Shown here piece by piece: positions 1 through 8,025 of a stretch of DNA of 14,437 nucleotides; position 1 is the first letter of the stretch, and each line of letters starts with the position of its first letter. The translations under genes and the position numbers were made by a program. This stretch comes from Bifidobacteriaceae bacterium (lineage in GTDB: Bacteria > Actinomycetota > Actinomycetes > Actinomycetales > WQXJ01), in NCBI GenBank assembly GCA_031278075.1, contig JAITLE010000224.1, positions 1 through 14,437 of the forward strand, written 5' to 3'. The notes under the pieces were generated by a model. It did no database searches. It was not told where the DNA came from and was given only the letters and a program-made list of their open reading frames with translations.

Positions 1-92
1 CCCGTCAACCCGTCCGGGAAACGTTTCCGCAGGTCAGCGGCTCACGCTGGTTCTGGCCCCCTGAACCCCCATCCGGGCGGGTGTCACCATTC

Positions 93-125
93 CTACACTT
101 CTCCCGCCAGAGACGAGAAGTGTAG
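93..125. repeat. Perfect 11-bp inverted repeat, repeat copy 1
   Basis: CTACACTTCTC (93-103) and GAGAAGTGTAG (115-125) are exact reverse complements around the 11-nt loop CCGCCAGAGAC. The stem is AT-richer than its surroundings. There is no T-tract on either side, so a classical intrinsic terminator is not supported. A protein-binding site, a REP-like element or a structured RNA are all possible. Confidence 0.85.
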
Positions 126-250
126 ACTTCCGCGACCCACGCCCCGGCCCGCGCCGTCACAGTGAACCCGCCCGGGACGCGTATCCGCAGGTCAGGGGCT
201 CACGCTGGTTCCGGTCCCCTGAACCCCCATCCGAGCGGGCGTCACCATTC

Positions 251-283
251 CTACACTTCTCCCGCCAGAGACGAGAAGTGTAG
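251..283. repeat. Perfect 11-bp inverted repeat, repeat copy 2
   Basis: Both arms (251-261, 273-283) and the 11-nt loop (262-272) are identical to those at 93-125. Conservation of the loop as well as the arms, while flanking bases of the same 158-bp unit vary, fits selection on the whole structure. Recent duplication would also explain much of it. Confidence 0.85.
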
Positions 284-417
284 AGTTCCGCGACCCACGC
301 CCCGGCCCGCGCCGCGGCCGGAGCTCAGCCCTGGACCCCGCCCATCGGTGTTTCCCTGGGCTGAAGAACCCGCGTCGGCTCGAACCCTCGGAACGCTGGT
401 CCGGGCGCCTGCGTCGA

Positions 418-447
418 TTCGGACCCAGGTCTAAAGACCTATATCAT
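418..447 (+). promoter_or_regulatory. Putative promoter of the CoA-transferase gene
   Basis: A -10 candidate TATCAT (442-447) matches TATAAT at five of six positions. It lies 18 nt after a weak -35 candidate, TTCGGA (418-423). This is an AT-rich patch in an otherwise GC-rich leader, upstream of a gene with a good ribosome binding site. The -35 match is poor, so this is a prediction only. Confidence 0.35.
427..440. promoter_or_regulatory. Palindrome AGGTCT-AA-AGACCT, operator candidate
   Basis: A perfect 6-2-6 palindrome sits entirely between the -35 and -10 candidates of the CoA-transferase promoter. A dimeric repressor bound there would block RNA polymerase. No regulator gene is visible nearby, so the binding protein is unknown. 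Confidence 0.4.
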
Positions 448-560
448 GGGGGAGCGGGCGCACCCGCAGGGGGCTCGGGGATGGCCAGCGCAGGTCCTAG
501 CCGCAGCCGGGCGGGGCGTCGACGAAGTGCAGTCGAGCGTCGGACAGGCGAGGAGCAGGC

Positions 561-2069
561 ATGGGCCGGATCAAGAGCGGAGAATTCCGCGGCAAAACGA
601 TGAGCGCGGAGCAAGCGGCGACCTTCATCGTCGACGGGATGAACGTCGGGTTCTCCGGGTTCACGGGCTCCGGCTACCCGAAGGCCGTGCCCGGCGCCCT
701 CGCGGCCCAGATCAAACAAGCCCACAAGGCTGGCCTCCCGTTCAAGATCGGCGTGTTCACAGGCGCGTCCACGGCCCCGGAGATGGACGGCGTGCTCGCC
801 GAAGTGGACGGCATCGGCTGGCGGATGCCGTACCAGTCGGACCCGGTCCTGCGGCGCAAGATCAACGAAGGCGTCACCGACTACTGCGACATCCACCTGG
901 GCTTGTCGGGCCCGCTGACCGCCTCGGGCTTCCTCGGCCAGCTCGACGTGGCGGTGATCGAGATCACCGCGATCACCGAAGACGGCGAGTTGGTCCCATC
1001 TTCCTCCCTGGGCAACAACCTCCTGTGGATCGAGACCGCCCGGAACGTGATCCTCGAAGTCAACCACTGGCAGTCAGCCGACCTGCTCGGCATGCATGAC
1101 GTCTACTACCAGCCGGTCCTCCCGCCGCACCGCATCCCGATCCCGATCACCGCGCCCGGCGACCGGATCGGCGTCAAGACCCTGAGAGTGGACCCGGCGA
1201 AAGTCGTCGCGGTGGTGGAGACCGACGCGCCCGACAGGAACACCCCGTTCAAACCCCTCGACGACCAGTCGAAGCTGATCGCCGCGCACCTCCTCGACTT
1301 CCTGCGGCACGAGGTCGCGGCGGGGCGCCTGCCGCGGGGCCTCCTGCCGCTCCAATCCGGGGTCGGGAACATCGCCAACGCGGTGCTCGCGGGGCTGCTG
1401 GACGGCCCGTTCGACCAGATCACGTCCTACACGGAGGTGATCCAAGACGGCATGGTCGATCTGCTCGACTCCGGGAAGATGACGGTCGCGTCCGCGACGG
1501 CGTTCTCGTTGAGCCCGCAGTACGCCGAGAAATTGAACGACGATGCCGCCGAGTACGCCAAGCGGATCGTCTTGCGCCCGCAGAACATATCGAACAACCC
1601 GGAGGTGATCCGCCGCCTCGGCGTGATCGCGTGCAACGGGCTGATCGAGGCCGACATCTACGGCAACGTCAATTCGACCCACATCATGGGATCACGCATG
1701 CAGAACGGGCTCGGCGGCTCAGGCGATTTCACGCGCAACGCCTATATCTCCTCGTTCGTCACGCCCTCTGTCGCGAAAGGCGGCGCGATATCTTGTGTTG
1801 TGCCCATGGTCTCGCACGTCGACCACACGGAGCATGACGTCCAGGTCGTCATAACCGAACAGGGGCTCGCCGACTTGCGCGGCCTCGCGCCGCGCAAACG
1901 CGCCCGCCAGATCATCGACAAATGCGCCCATCCCGATTTCAGGCCCGGCCTCGAGGAGTACTTCGAGCGTGCGCGAAGAGTCGCGGCCGCGCAGCACACG
2001 CCGCACGATCTACGGGAGGCCCTCGGCTGGCACGTCAGGTACTTGGAGACGGGTTCGATGAAGCCCTGA
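561..2069 (+). CDS. Succinate CoA-transferase family (acetyl-CoA hydrolase/transferase)
   Basis: A 502-residue cytosolic class I CoA-transferase that moves CoA between acyl-CoA and a carboxylate via a glutamyl-CoA intermediate. From memory it closely resembles E. coli ScpC/YgfH (propionyl-CoA:succinate), Acetobacter AarC and clostridial Cat1 across its whole length. Visible motifs are SGFTGSGYPKAVP near residues 32-44, GVGNIANAV at 267-275, the YTEV segment with likely catalytic Glu292, IVLRPQNISNNPEVIRRLGV near 336-355, NGLGGSGDF at 382-390 and the C-terminal ETGSM. The ATG at 561 has GAGGAG five nt upstream, and the full length fits the family. The exact acyl-CoA substrate cannot be read from sequence; acetate, propionate and succinate are all plausible. 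No other acid-fermentation or methylmalonyl-CoA genes lie beside it. Family assignment is secure, substrate is not. Confidence 0.95.
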   Translation: MGRIKSGEFRGKTMSAEQAATFIVDGMNVGFSGFTGSGYPKAVPGALAAQIKQAHKAGLPFKIGVFTGASTAPEMDGVLAEVDGIGWRMPYQSDPVLRRKINEGVTDYCDIHLGLSGPLTASGFLGQLDVAVIEITAITEDGELVPSSSLGNNLLWIETARNVILEVNHWQSADLLGMHDVYYQPVLPPHRIPIPITAPGDRIGVKTLRVDPAKVVAVVETDAPDRNTPFKPLDDQSKLIAAHLLDFLRHEVAAGRLPRGLLPLQSGVGNIANAVLAGLLDGPFDQITSYTEVIQDGMVDLLDSGKMTVASATAFSLSPQYAEKLNDDAAEYAKRIVLRPQNISNNPEVIRRLGVIACNGLIEADIYGNVNSTHIMGSRMQNGLGGSGDFTRNAYISSFVTPSVAKGGAISCVVPMVSHVDHTEHDVQVVITEQGLADLRGLAPRKRARQIIDKCAHPDFRPGLEEYFERARRVAAAQHTPHDLREALGWHVRYLETGSMKP

Positions 2070-2084
2070 CCGACCACCCTGTGT

Positions 2085-2099
2085 CCGTCGGCTGGACGG
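2085..2099 (+). terminator. Weak hairpin after the CoA-transferase gene
   Basis: CCGTC (2085-2089) and GACGG (2095-2099) form a 5-bp stem with a 5-nt loop, 15 bases after the stop codon and without a T-tract. It may attenuate read-through into the hydrolase gene, but a stem this short is common by chance in GC-rich DNA. Confidence 0.2.
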
Positions 2100-2136
2100 G
2101 TGCGGGGGCGGTCGGCATCGTGCGCCCGGCAAGACT

Positions 2137-2142
2137 TAGCGT
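2137..2142 (+). promoter_or_regulatory. TAGCGT, leaderless -10 candidate
   Basis: A TAnnnT hexamer ends 7 nt before the ATG at 2150, the spacing of actinobacterial leaderless promoters. The gene has no usable Shine-Dalgarno sequence: the only purine run, GGGTGG at 2143-2148, almost abuts the ATG. This supports both the start choice and a promoter separate from the CoA-transferase gene. No clear -35 is visible. Confidence 0.45.
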
Positions 2143-2149
2143 GGGTGGC

Positions 2150-2767
2150 ATGACAAGCTACGAACCAAGAGATCCGGCCACCGACCGACTGCTGGCGCCC
2201 GGGAACGCCGCCCTGGTGATCATCGACTACCAGCAGGTGCAACTCGACTCGCTGCAATCTCATCCCCGTGAGCAGATCATCGAGAAAGTGGTGTGGCTGG
2301 CGCAGACGGGAATCGACTTCGGGTTGCCGATCGTGCTCAGCACGGTCAACGTGGCGACCGGGCGGAACGGCGACACCATTCCGCGGCTGAAATCCGTGCT
2401 CCAAGGGATCGCCTCCTATGACCGGACCGCGATCAACGCGTGGGAGGACCAGCAGTTCCGCGATGCCGTCAAGTCCACCGGGCGGAAGAAGCTGATCCTG
2501 GCCGCGCTGTGGACGGAGGCGTGCCTGACGTTCCCGACCTTGGACGCGATCGCGGAAGGGTTCGAGATCTACCCCGTGGTCGACGCGGTGGCAGGCACCT
2601 CGCTCGACGCGCACAACGCCGCGTTGCGGCGCGTCGAACAGGCGGGCGCACACCCGACGTCGGTCACGCAGATCATCTGCGAGCTGCAACGCGACTGGAA
2701 CCGTGGCGCCACGGTCAAGGCGTTCCTGCGCGACCTGTTCGCCTCACACGCCTTCCCGCAGTACTGA
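2150..2767 (+). CDS. YcaC-type isochorismatase-superfamily cysteine hydrolase
   Basis: A 205-residue alpha/beta hydrolase of the isochorismatase-like (cysteine hydrolase) superfamily, closest by recollection to E. coli YcaC, whose natural substrate is unknown. It has the VIIDYQ strand with Asp26, the segment YDRTAINAWED at 90-100, the WTEACL turn with nucleophile Cys125, and ICELQRDW near 176-183, all in YcaC order. At the usual catalytic Lys position there appears to be Arg92, which I recall also for YcaC. No N-terminal export signal is seen, so it is cytosolic. I chose the ATG at 2150 because upstream in-frame starts overlap the previous gene and lack family resemblance, and because a TAnnnT hexamer is correctly placed. 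The next gene follows after 29 bp. Amide or nicotinamide-type hydrolysis is possible but unproven. Confidence 0.88.
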   Translation: MTSYEPRDPATDRLLAPGNAALVIIDYQQVQLDSLQSHPREQIIEKVVWLAQTGIDFGLPIVLSTVNVATGRNGDTIPRLKSVLQGIASYDRTAINAWEDQQFRDAVKSTGRKKLILAALWTEACLTFPTLDAIAEGFEIYPVVDAVAGTSLDAHNAALRRVEQAGAHPTSVTQIICELQRDWNRGATVKAFLRDLFASHAFPQY

Positions 2768-2784
2768 GCCGCGGAAGCGCACGT

Positions 2785-2793
2785 TAAGGTGAG
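2785..2793 (+). promoter_or_regulatory. Shine-Dalgarno AAGGTGAG / TAAGGT overlap before the reductase
   Basis: AAGGTGAG at 2786-2793 is a strong ribosome binding site but lies close to the ATG at 2797. The same bases contain TAAGGT (2785-2790), a TAnnnT hexamer 6 nt from the ATG, so a leaderless start cannot be ruled out. Either reading fixes the start at 2797. Confidence 0.5.
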
Positions 2794-2796
2794 TTC

Positions 2797-3615
2797 ATGA
2801 CAATTCCGAACTTCGTCTTGAACTCCGGCCACTCGATCCCGGCGCTGGGTCTCGGGACCTACAAGATGCCCCCAGCGGTCACCGCGGACATGGTCGACCA
2901 AGCTCTGCGCCTCGGTTATCGGCACATCGACACGGCCACCCTGTACGCCAACGAGGCGGAAGTCGGCGAGGGCCTGCGTCGCTCCAAGACGCCGCGCGAA
3001 GAGGTGTTCATCACCACCAAGCTGTGGAATGACTCACATCGCCGCGACGACGCGCTCCGCGCGTTCGACCGGTCCCTGACCCTGCTGGGCCTCGACTATG
3101 TGGACCTCTACCTGATCCATTGGCCGGTGCCGTCGGAGGGCCGCGCGGTGGAGGCGTGGCGCGCCCTGATCGAGATCGCCCAAACCGGGCGGGCGCTGTC
3201 CATCGGCGTGTCGAACTTCCGGGCGGAAGACCTCATGGCGGTGGTCGACGCGACCGGGGTGGCGCCAGCCGTCAACCAGGTGGAGCTTCACCCGCAGTTC
3301 CAGCAGCGGGACTTGAGGGCGCTGCACGCGGAGCTCGGGATCCTGACGGAGGCGTGGAGTCCGTTGGGGCGCGGGGGCGACCTCGCCAACGAGACCGTCC
3401 GGGCTGTCGCCTACGAGGTGGGGCGCACACCGGCTCAAACGGTGATCCGCTGGCTGATCCAACTCGAGGTGGTGGTTTTCCCTAAGACCTTGAGCCATGA
3501 CCGGCTCGCGGAGAACCTCGCCGTCGACGATTTCGAGTTGACGCCGGAACAGATGGAGCGGCTGAACTCCATCCGCGACGTGGGGCGGGTCGGTTCCGCC
3601 CCCGGCGATCTCTGA
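2797..3615 (+). CDS. Aldo/keto reductase, 2,5-diketo-D-gluconate reductase-like
   Basis: A 272-residue (alpha/beta)8-barrel aldo/keto reductase, normal length for the bacterial AKR5-like group (DkgA/YtbE/YvgN type). The tetrad is complete: Asp45 in YRHIDTA, Tyr50, Lys75 in FITTKLW and His108 in DLYLIHWP. IGVSNF (136-141), VNQVELHP (159-166), AWSPLGRGG (186-194) and the FPK...HDRLAEN loop (228-240) make up the cofactor site. Lys230 and Arg236 there suggest a preference for NADPH. It would reduce carbonyls to alcohols in the cytosol, but the physiological substrate is not readable. It starts 29 bp after the hydrolase stop with a strong ribosome binding site, so co-transcription is likely. No terminator is evident after it. 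Confidence 0.95.
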   Translation: MTIPNFVLNSGHSIPALGLGTYKMPPAVTADMVDQALRLGYRHIDTATLYANEAEVGEGLRRSKTPREEVFITTKLWNDSHRRDDALRAFDRSLTLLGLDYVDLYLIHWPVPSEGRAVEAWRALIEIAQTGRALSIGVSNFRAEDLMAVVDATGVAPAVNQVELHPQFQQRDLRALHAELGILTEAWSPLGRGGDLANETVRAVAYEVGRTPAQTVIRWLIQLEVVVFPKTLSHDRLAENLAVDDFELTPEQMERLNSIRDVGRVGSAPGDL

Positions 3616-3655
3616 CTCGCGGTCACATCACGCGGGCGTCCGCTCCGTGGACCAC

Positions 3656-3686
3656 TTGTCCCAAAGCGTGAGATTGAATGTAAACT
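3656..3686 (+). promoter_or_regulatory. Putative promoter of the substrate-binding lipoprotein gene
   Basis: TTGTCC (3656-3661) resembles a -35 box. It is followed by overlapping -10 candidates TGTAAA (3679-3684, 17-nt spacer) and TAAACT (3681-3686, 19-nt spacer), the most AT-rich spot in this 140-bp gap. A leader of about 65 nt would follow. Each box matches consensus at only four of six positions. Confidence 0.4.
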
Positions 3687-3755
3687 GCCGGCGCGGCGTC
3701 GCGCGTCTCCGGCTCACGCCGCACCGGTTCAGCCCAATTCGAGAGGTGCCCGATT

Positions 3756-4814
3756 ATGACAACTCGCGTTCGTTTCACCACACTGGCGGCGCTGGCCGCC
3801 ATCGCCTCACTTGGCCTGGTCGCGTGCGGCGCCGAGCCCGGCGAATCCCCGAGCGATACCAGCAAGTCGGAGGACTCGGCGAGCACGGCGACAGACTCCT
3901 CGACCGACACCCCCGAGCCTGAGACCTACGAGATCGCAATCACACAGTTCCTGGAGCACCCGTCGCTCGACGCGATAACCCAGGGATTCAAGGACGCTCT
4001 GGAAGAGAAGGGCGTCAAAGTGAATTACTCCTACGAAAGCGCCAGCGGCGACCAAGCCAACACCCAAACCATCGCGGGCCAGTTCGCGGCAGACCCCGGC
4101 CTCGACTTGATCGTCGCCGTCGCCACTCCGTCAGCTCAGGCCATGGTCAACGCGGTGACGGACCGTCCGGTGCTGTTCGCCGGCATCACCGACCCGGTCT
4201 CGGCCGGTCTCGTGCCTAGCTGGGAGGCGTCCCGCACCAACGTGACAGGCACCTCCGACCTCAACCCCGAGGGCCGCCCGGCGGCCCTGGTCGTGGAGAT
4301 CATGGGCCAGGGCGACGTCAAGACGATCGGCTTCCCGTACTCCCTCGGCGAGAAGAACTCCGAAGTGCAGTTGGAGGCGCTGATCGCCGAGGCGACCCCC
4401 CTTGGGATCACGGTCAAGGACGCCGGGATCGCGGCCTCCTCTGAGCTCGCGACCGGCTTGGAGTCCCTGACGGGTGTCGACGCGATCTTCGTCGGCACCG
4501 ACAACGCCGTGGTCACCGGCATGGAGCAGGTGGTCGCCTTCTGCCAAGAGCACCAGATCCCGCTGTTCGTCGCGGACACCGCATCGGTCGCGCGCGGCGC
4601 GGTCGCGAGCCGCGGCATCGACTATTACGAGCTCGGCAAGCGCACCGGCGATATGGCTTACGAGATCCTCGTCAACGGGGTCTCGCCTGGCGCGATCCCG
4701 CCCTTGCAGGTGACGGACACGCAAATCGTGGCCAACCCCGACGCGGCGGCCTCGTTCGGCATCACGATCCCCGCATCCGCGCTCGAGGGCGCTGAGATAG
4801 TGACGGCGGAGTAG
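3756..4814 (+). CDS. TrpX-like ABC transporter substrate-binding lipoprotein (orphan)
   Basis: A 352-residue exported lipoprotein of the ABC_sub_bind (PF04392, TrpX-like) family. Residues 1-23 form a lipoprotein signal peptide ending in LVAC, with Cys24 as the lipidation site. Residues 25-56 are a Ser/Thr/Asp/Glu/Pro spacer, followed by a two-lobed periplasmic-binding-protein fold. Family hallmarks are ITQFLEHPSLDAI (62-74), DLIVAVATPSAQAM (117-130), VLFAGITDPVSAGLV (139-153), NVTGTSDLNPEGR (162-174) and YYELGKRTGDMA (290-301). Characterised relatives such as streptococcal TrpX bind aromatic amino acids, but other family members bind unrelated ligands, so the ligand is open. The ATG has GAGAGGTG 7 nt upstream. 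Family members are usually followed by permease and ATPase genes. Here hisS starts 11 bp after the stop, so the transport partners must be elsewhere or absent. Confidence 0.93.
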   Translation: MTTRVRFTTLAALAAIASLGLVACGAEPGESPSDTSKSEDSASTATDSSTDTPEPETYEIAITQFLEHPSLDAITQGFKDALEEKGVKVNYSYESASGDQANTQTIAGQFAADPGLDLIVAVATPSAQAMVNAVTDRPVLFAGITDPVSAGLVPSWEASRTNVTGTSDLNPEGRPAALVVEIMGQGDVKTIGFPYSLGEKNSEVQLEALIAEATPLGITVKDAGIAASSELATGLESLTGVDAIFVGTDNAVVTGMEQVVAFCQEHQIPLFVADTASVARGAVASRGIDYYELGKRTGDMAYEILVNGVSPGAIPPLQVTDTQIVANPDAAASFGITIPASALEGAEIVTAE

Positions 4815-4817
4815 GGT
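4812..4817 (+). promoter_or_regulatory. TAGGGT before hisS: leaderless -10 or ribosome binding site
   Basis: The hexamer TAGGGT ends 8 nt before the hisS ATG and includes the TAG stop of the lipoprotein gene. It fits a leaderless TAnnnT -10 element. AGGG within it could instead act as a weak Shine-Dalgarno sequence at 9-nt spacing, and because it overlaps the preceding stop, that would favour coupled translation. Confidence 0.4.
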
Positions 4818-4825
4818 CTGAAGCC

Positions 4826-6211
4826 ATGGCCCGTCCCCGCCCGCTTTCCGGGTTCCCCGAGTGGCTGCCGCAGGGGCGGGCCGTGGAGCGGCATGTGCTG
4901 GCGACCCTGACCAGGGTGTTCGAGCTGCACGGGTTCGTCGAGATCGAGACCCGCGCGGTTGAGCCGTTGGATCAGCTCCTGCGCAAGGGAGAGACCTCGA
5001 AGGAGGTCTATGTGCTGCGCCGGCTGCAGGACATGGACCAGGCCGGCGCGCAGCCCCTTGGGTTGCACTTCGACCTGACGGTGCCGCTCGCCCGCTATGT
5101 CCTGCAGAACGCCGGCCAGCTCGACTTCCCGTTCAAGCGTTTCCAGATCCAGAAGGTGTGGCGCGGGGAGCGACCCCAGGCGGGACGTTTCCGCGAGTTC
5201 GCCCAGGCTGACATCGACGTGATCGGCCGGGGCGAGCTCGCGTTCCACCACGAGCTGGAGCTGCCGCTGGTCATGGCCGAGGCCCTGGCCGCGTTGGATG
5301 TGGGGCGCTTCAAGGTGTTGGCCAACAACCGCAAGTTGGCGCAGGGGTTCGCGGTCGGCATCGGCGTCCAAGACTTGGATGTGGCGTTGCGCTGGATCGA
5401 CAAACTCGACAAGATCGGCGCCGAGGCGGCCCGCGTCGGCCTGATCGCGGACGGCGTCGAGGCCGAGCAGGCGGATCTGCTGTTGCGCTTCGCCGGGATC
5501 TCCACCGACGATGCCGACCGGCTGGCCGCCGCTGTCGGCGCCCTGGCGGCGGAGGCCCGCGTCGCGCGGGCGGTGCTGGAGGAGGGTTTGGGGGAGCTGG
5601 TCGAACTCTTGCGGCTCGCCGGCGAGCGGCTGCCCGGCGTGGTCGTGGCTGATCTCAAAATTGTCCGTGGCCTCGACTATTACACGGGCTCCGTGTATGA
5701 GACGGTGTGGCTGGGACACGAGTCGCTCGGTTCGGTGTGCTCCGGCGGACGGTACGACTCCCTGGCCAGCGACGGCGCCTCGACCTATCCGGGCGTCGGC
5801 CTGTCGATCGGGGTGACGCGCCTGGTCAGCCGAATTTTGGCGGAGGGCCTGCTGGCGCCCACGCGCCGGTCGCCGGCGGCGGCGCTGGTGGCCGTCGCCG
5901 ACGAATCCCGCAGGCCCGCCGCCAACCGGGTCGCCGCGGCGCTGCGCGCGCGCGGCATCCCGACCGAGGTGGCGCCGGCGGCCGGGAAATATCGCAAGCA
6001 GATCAAATACGCCGACGAACGCGGGATTCCGCACGTCTGGTTCCCGGCTGACGGGGAAGCTGAACCGGACGGAATCGTGCGGCGGGAACTGCTGGGAGAG
6101 GTCAAAGACCTCCGCACCCGCGACCAAACCCCGGCGGACGCGGCGACATGGCGGCCGCCGGACGAGGATCTGGCGGTGCGGGTCGTCCGGCCGGCGCCGA
6201 GCAACGGTTAG
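4826..6211 (+). CDS. hisS: Histidyl-tRNA synthetase
   Basis: A 461-residue class II synthetase that attaches histidine to tRNA-His. The N-terminus MARPRPLSGFPEWLP matches a HisRS lineage I know from actinobacteria such as Arthrobacter. Visible elements are LHFDLTVPLARYV (80-92, in place of the RPEGTA loop of standard bacterial HisRS), motif 2 from FQIQKVWRGERP to the ADIDVIG segment (106-134), the histidine-binding LDYYTGSVYE (283-292), SGGRYD (306-311) and motif 3 GVGLSIGVTRL (323-333). The anticodon-binding domain starts near residue 352, and a roughly 25-residue tail extends past it. The gene lies 11 bp after the lipoprotein stop and 11 bp before aspS. No frameshift or missing core motif is seen. 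No T-box leader is visible and there is no space for one. Confidence 0.97.
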   Translation: MARPRPLSGFPEWLPQGRAVERHVLATLTRVFELHGFVEIETRAVEPLDQLLRKGETSKEVYVLRRLQDMDQAGAQPLGLHFDLTVPLARYVLQNAGQLDFPFKRFQIQKVWRGERPQAGRFREFAQADIDVIGRGELAFHHELELPLVMAEALAALDVGRFKVLANNRKLAQGFAVGIGVQDLDVALRWIDKLDKIGAEAARVGLIADGVEAEQADLLLRFAGISTDDADRLAAAVGALAAEARVARAVLEEGLGELVELLRLAGERLPGVVVADLKIVRGLDYYTGSVYETVWLGHESLGSVCSGGRYDSLASDGASTYPGVGLSIGVTRLVSRILAEGLLAPTRRSPAAALVAVADESRRPAANRVAAALRARGIPTEVAPAAGKYRKQIKYADERGIPHVWFPADGEAEPDGIVRRELLGEVKDLRTRDQTPADAATWRPPDEDLAVRVVRPAPSNG

Positions 6212-6214
6212 GAT
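6209..6214 (+). promoter_or_regulatory. TAGGAT before aspS: leaderless -10 or ribosome binding site
   Basis: TAGGAT lies 8 nt before the aspS GTG and includes the hisS stop codon TAG. It fits the TAnnnT pattern of leaderless promoters. AGGA (6210-6213) is equally placed to be a Shine-Dalgarno sequence. Both readings support the GTG at 6223 over the ATG at 6148. Confidence 0.4.
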
Positions 6215-6222
6215 CTCTGCCT

Positions 6223-7989
<1,767 letters not shown>

Positions 7990-8025
7990 CCGCGACTGGG
8001 CCGAACCTAGGAGACCCGGATCGGG

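Larger units (their letters stand above)
1..314. repeat. Two tandem copies of a 158-bp repeat (1-156 and 159-314)
   Basis: Shifting the sequence by 158 bases aligns 1-156 with 159-314 with 13 mismatches by hand count and no gaps. Mismatches concentrate in the first 60 bases and 61-156 is almost invariant. Each copy contains a perfect 11-bp inverted repeat (93-125, 251-283) and a weaker GGTTC/GAACC hairpin (49-67, 207-225); in the latter the differences between copies fall outside the 5-bp outer stem. Copy 1 starts at the window edge, so more copies may lie upstream. The unit has no recognisable coding signal, tRNA or transposase. It could be a tandemly duplicated intergenic element, a REP-like element or part of an RNA-encoding array; I do not recognise the family. 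Confidence 0.9.
315..560. other. Non-coding leader region before the CoA-transferase gene
   Basis: I see no supportable gene here. The reading frames crossing it are GC-rich, low-complexity Arg/Pro/Ala translations without family resemblance. It contains the promoter/operator candidate at 418-447 and ends with a GAGGAG ribosome binding site at 550-555. If that promoter is right, the CoA-transferase mRNA has a 5' leader of roughly 105 nt. I found no riboswitch-like structure in it by eye. Confidence 0.6.

Noticed and set aside
1..314. CRISPR array suggested by repeated hairpin units
   Set aside because: There are only two units, and the whole 158 bp is repeated rather than a short repeat separated by unique spacers. 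No cas-like gene is present.
162..434. 90-residue plus-strand reading frame over the tandem repeat
   Set aside because: It has a Pro/Arg-rich translation without family resemblance, lies half in the repeat, and has no ribosome binding site. It looks like chance in GC-rich DNA.
1922..2149. N-terminal extension of the cysteine hydrolase from an ATG at 1922
   Set aside because: It would overlap the CoA-transferase by about 150 bp and adds residues unlike the family. The ATG at 2150 fits the family start and the TAnnnT spacing.
4700..4826. T-box or other leader controlling hisS
   Set aside because: hisS starts 11 bp after the lipoprotein stop, leaving no room. No T-box-like sequence is seen inside the preceding coding end.
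6148..6222. aspS start at the upstream ATG
   Set aside because: It adds 25 residues with no family counterpart and overlaps hisS. The GTG at 6223 gives the known N-terminus and is correctly spaced from TAGGAT/AGGA.
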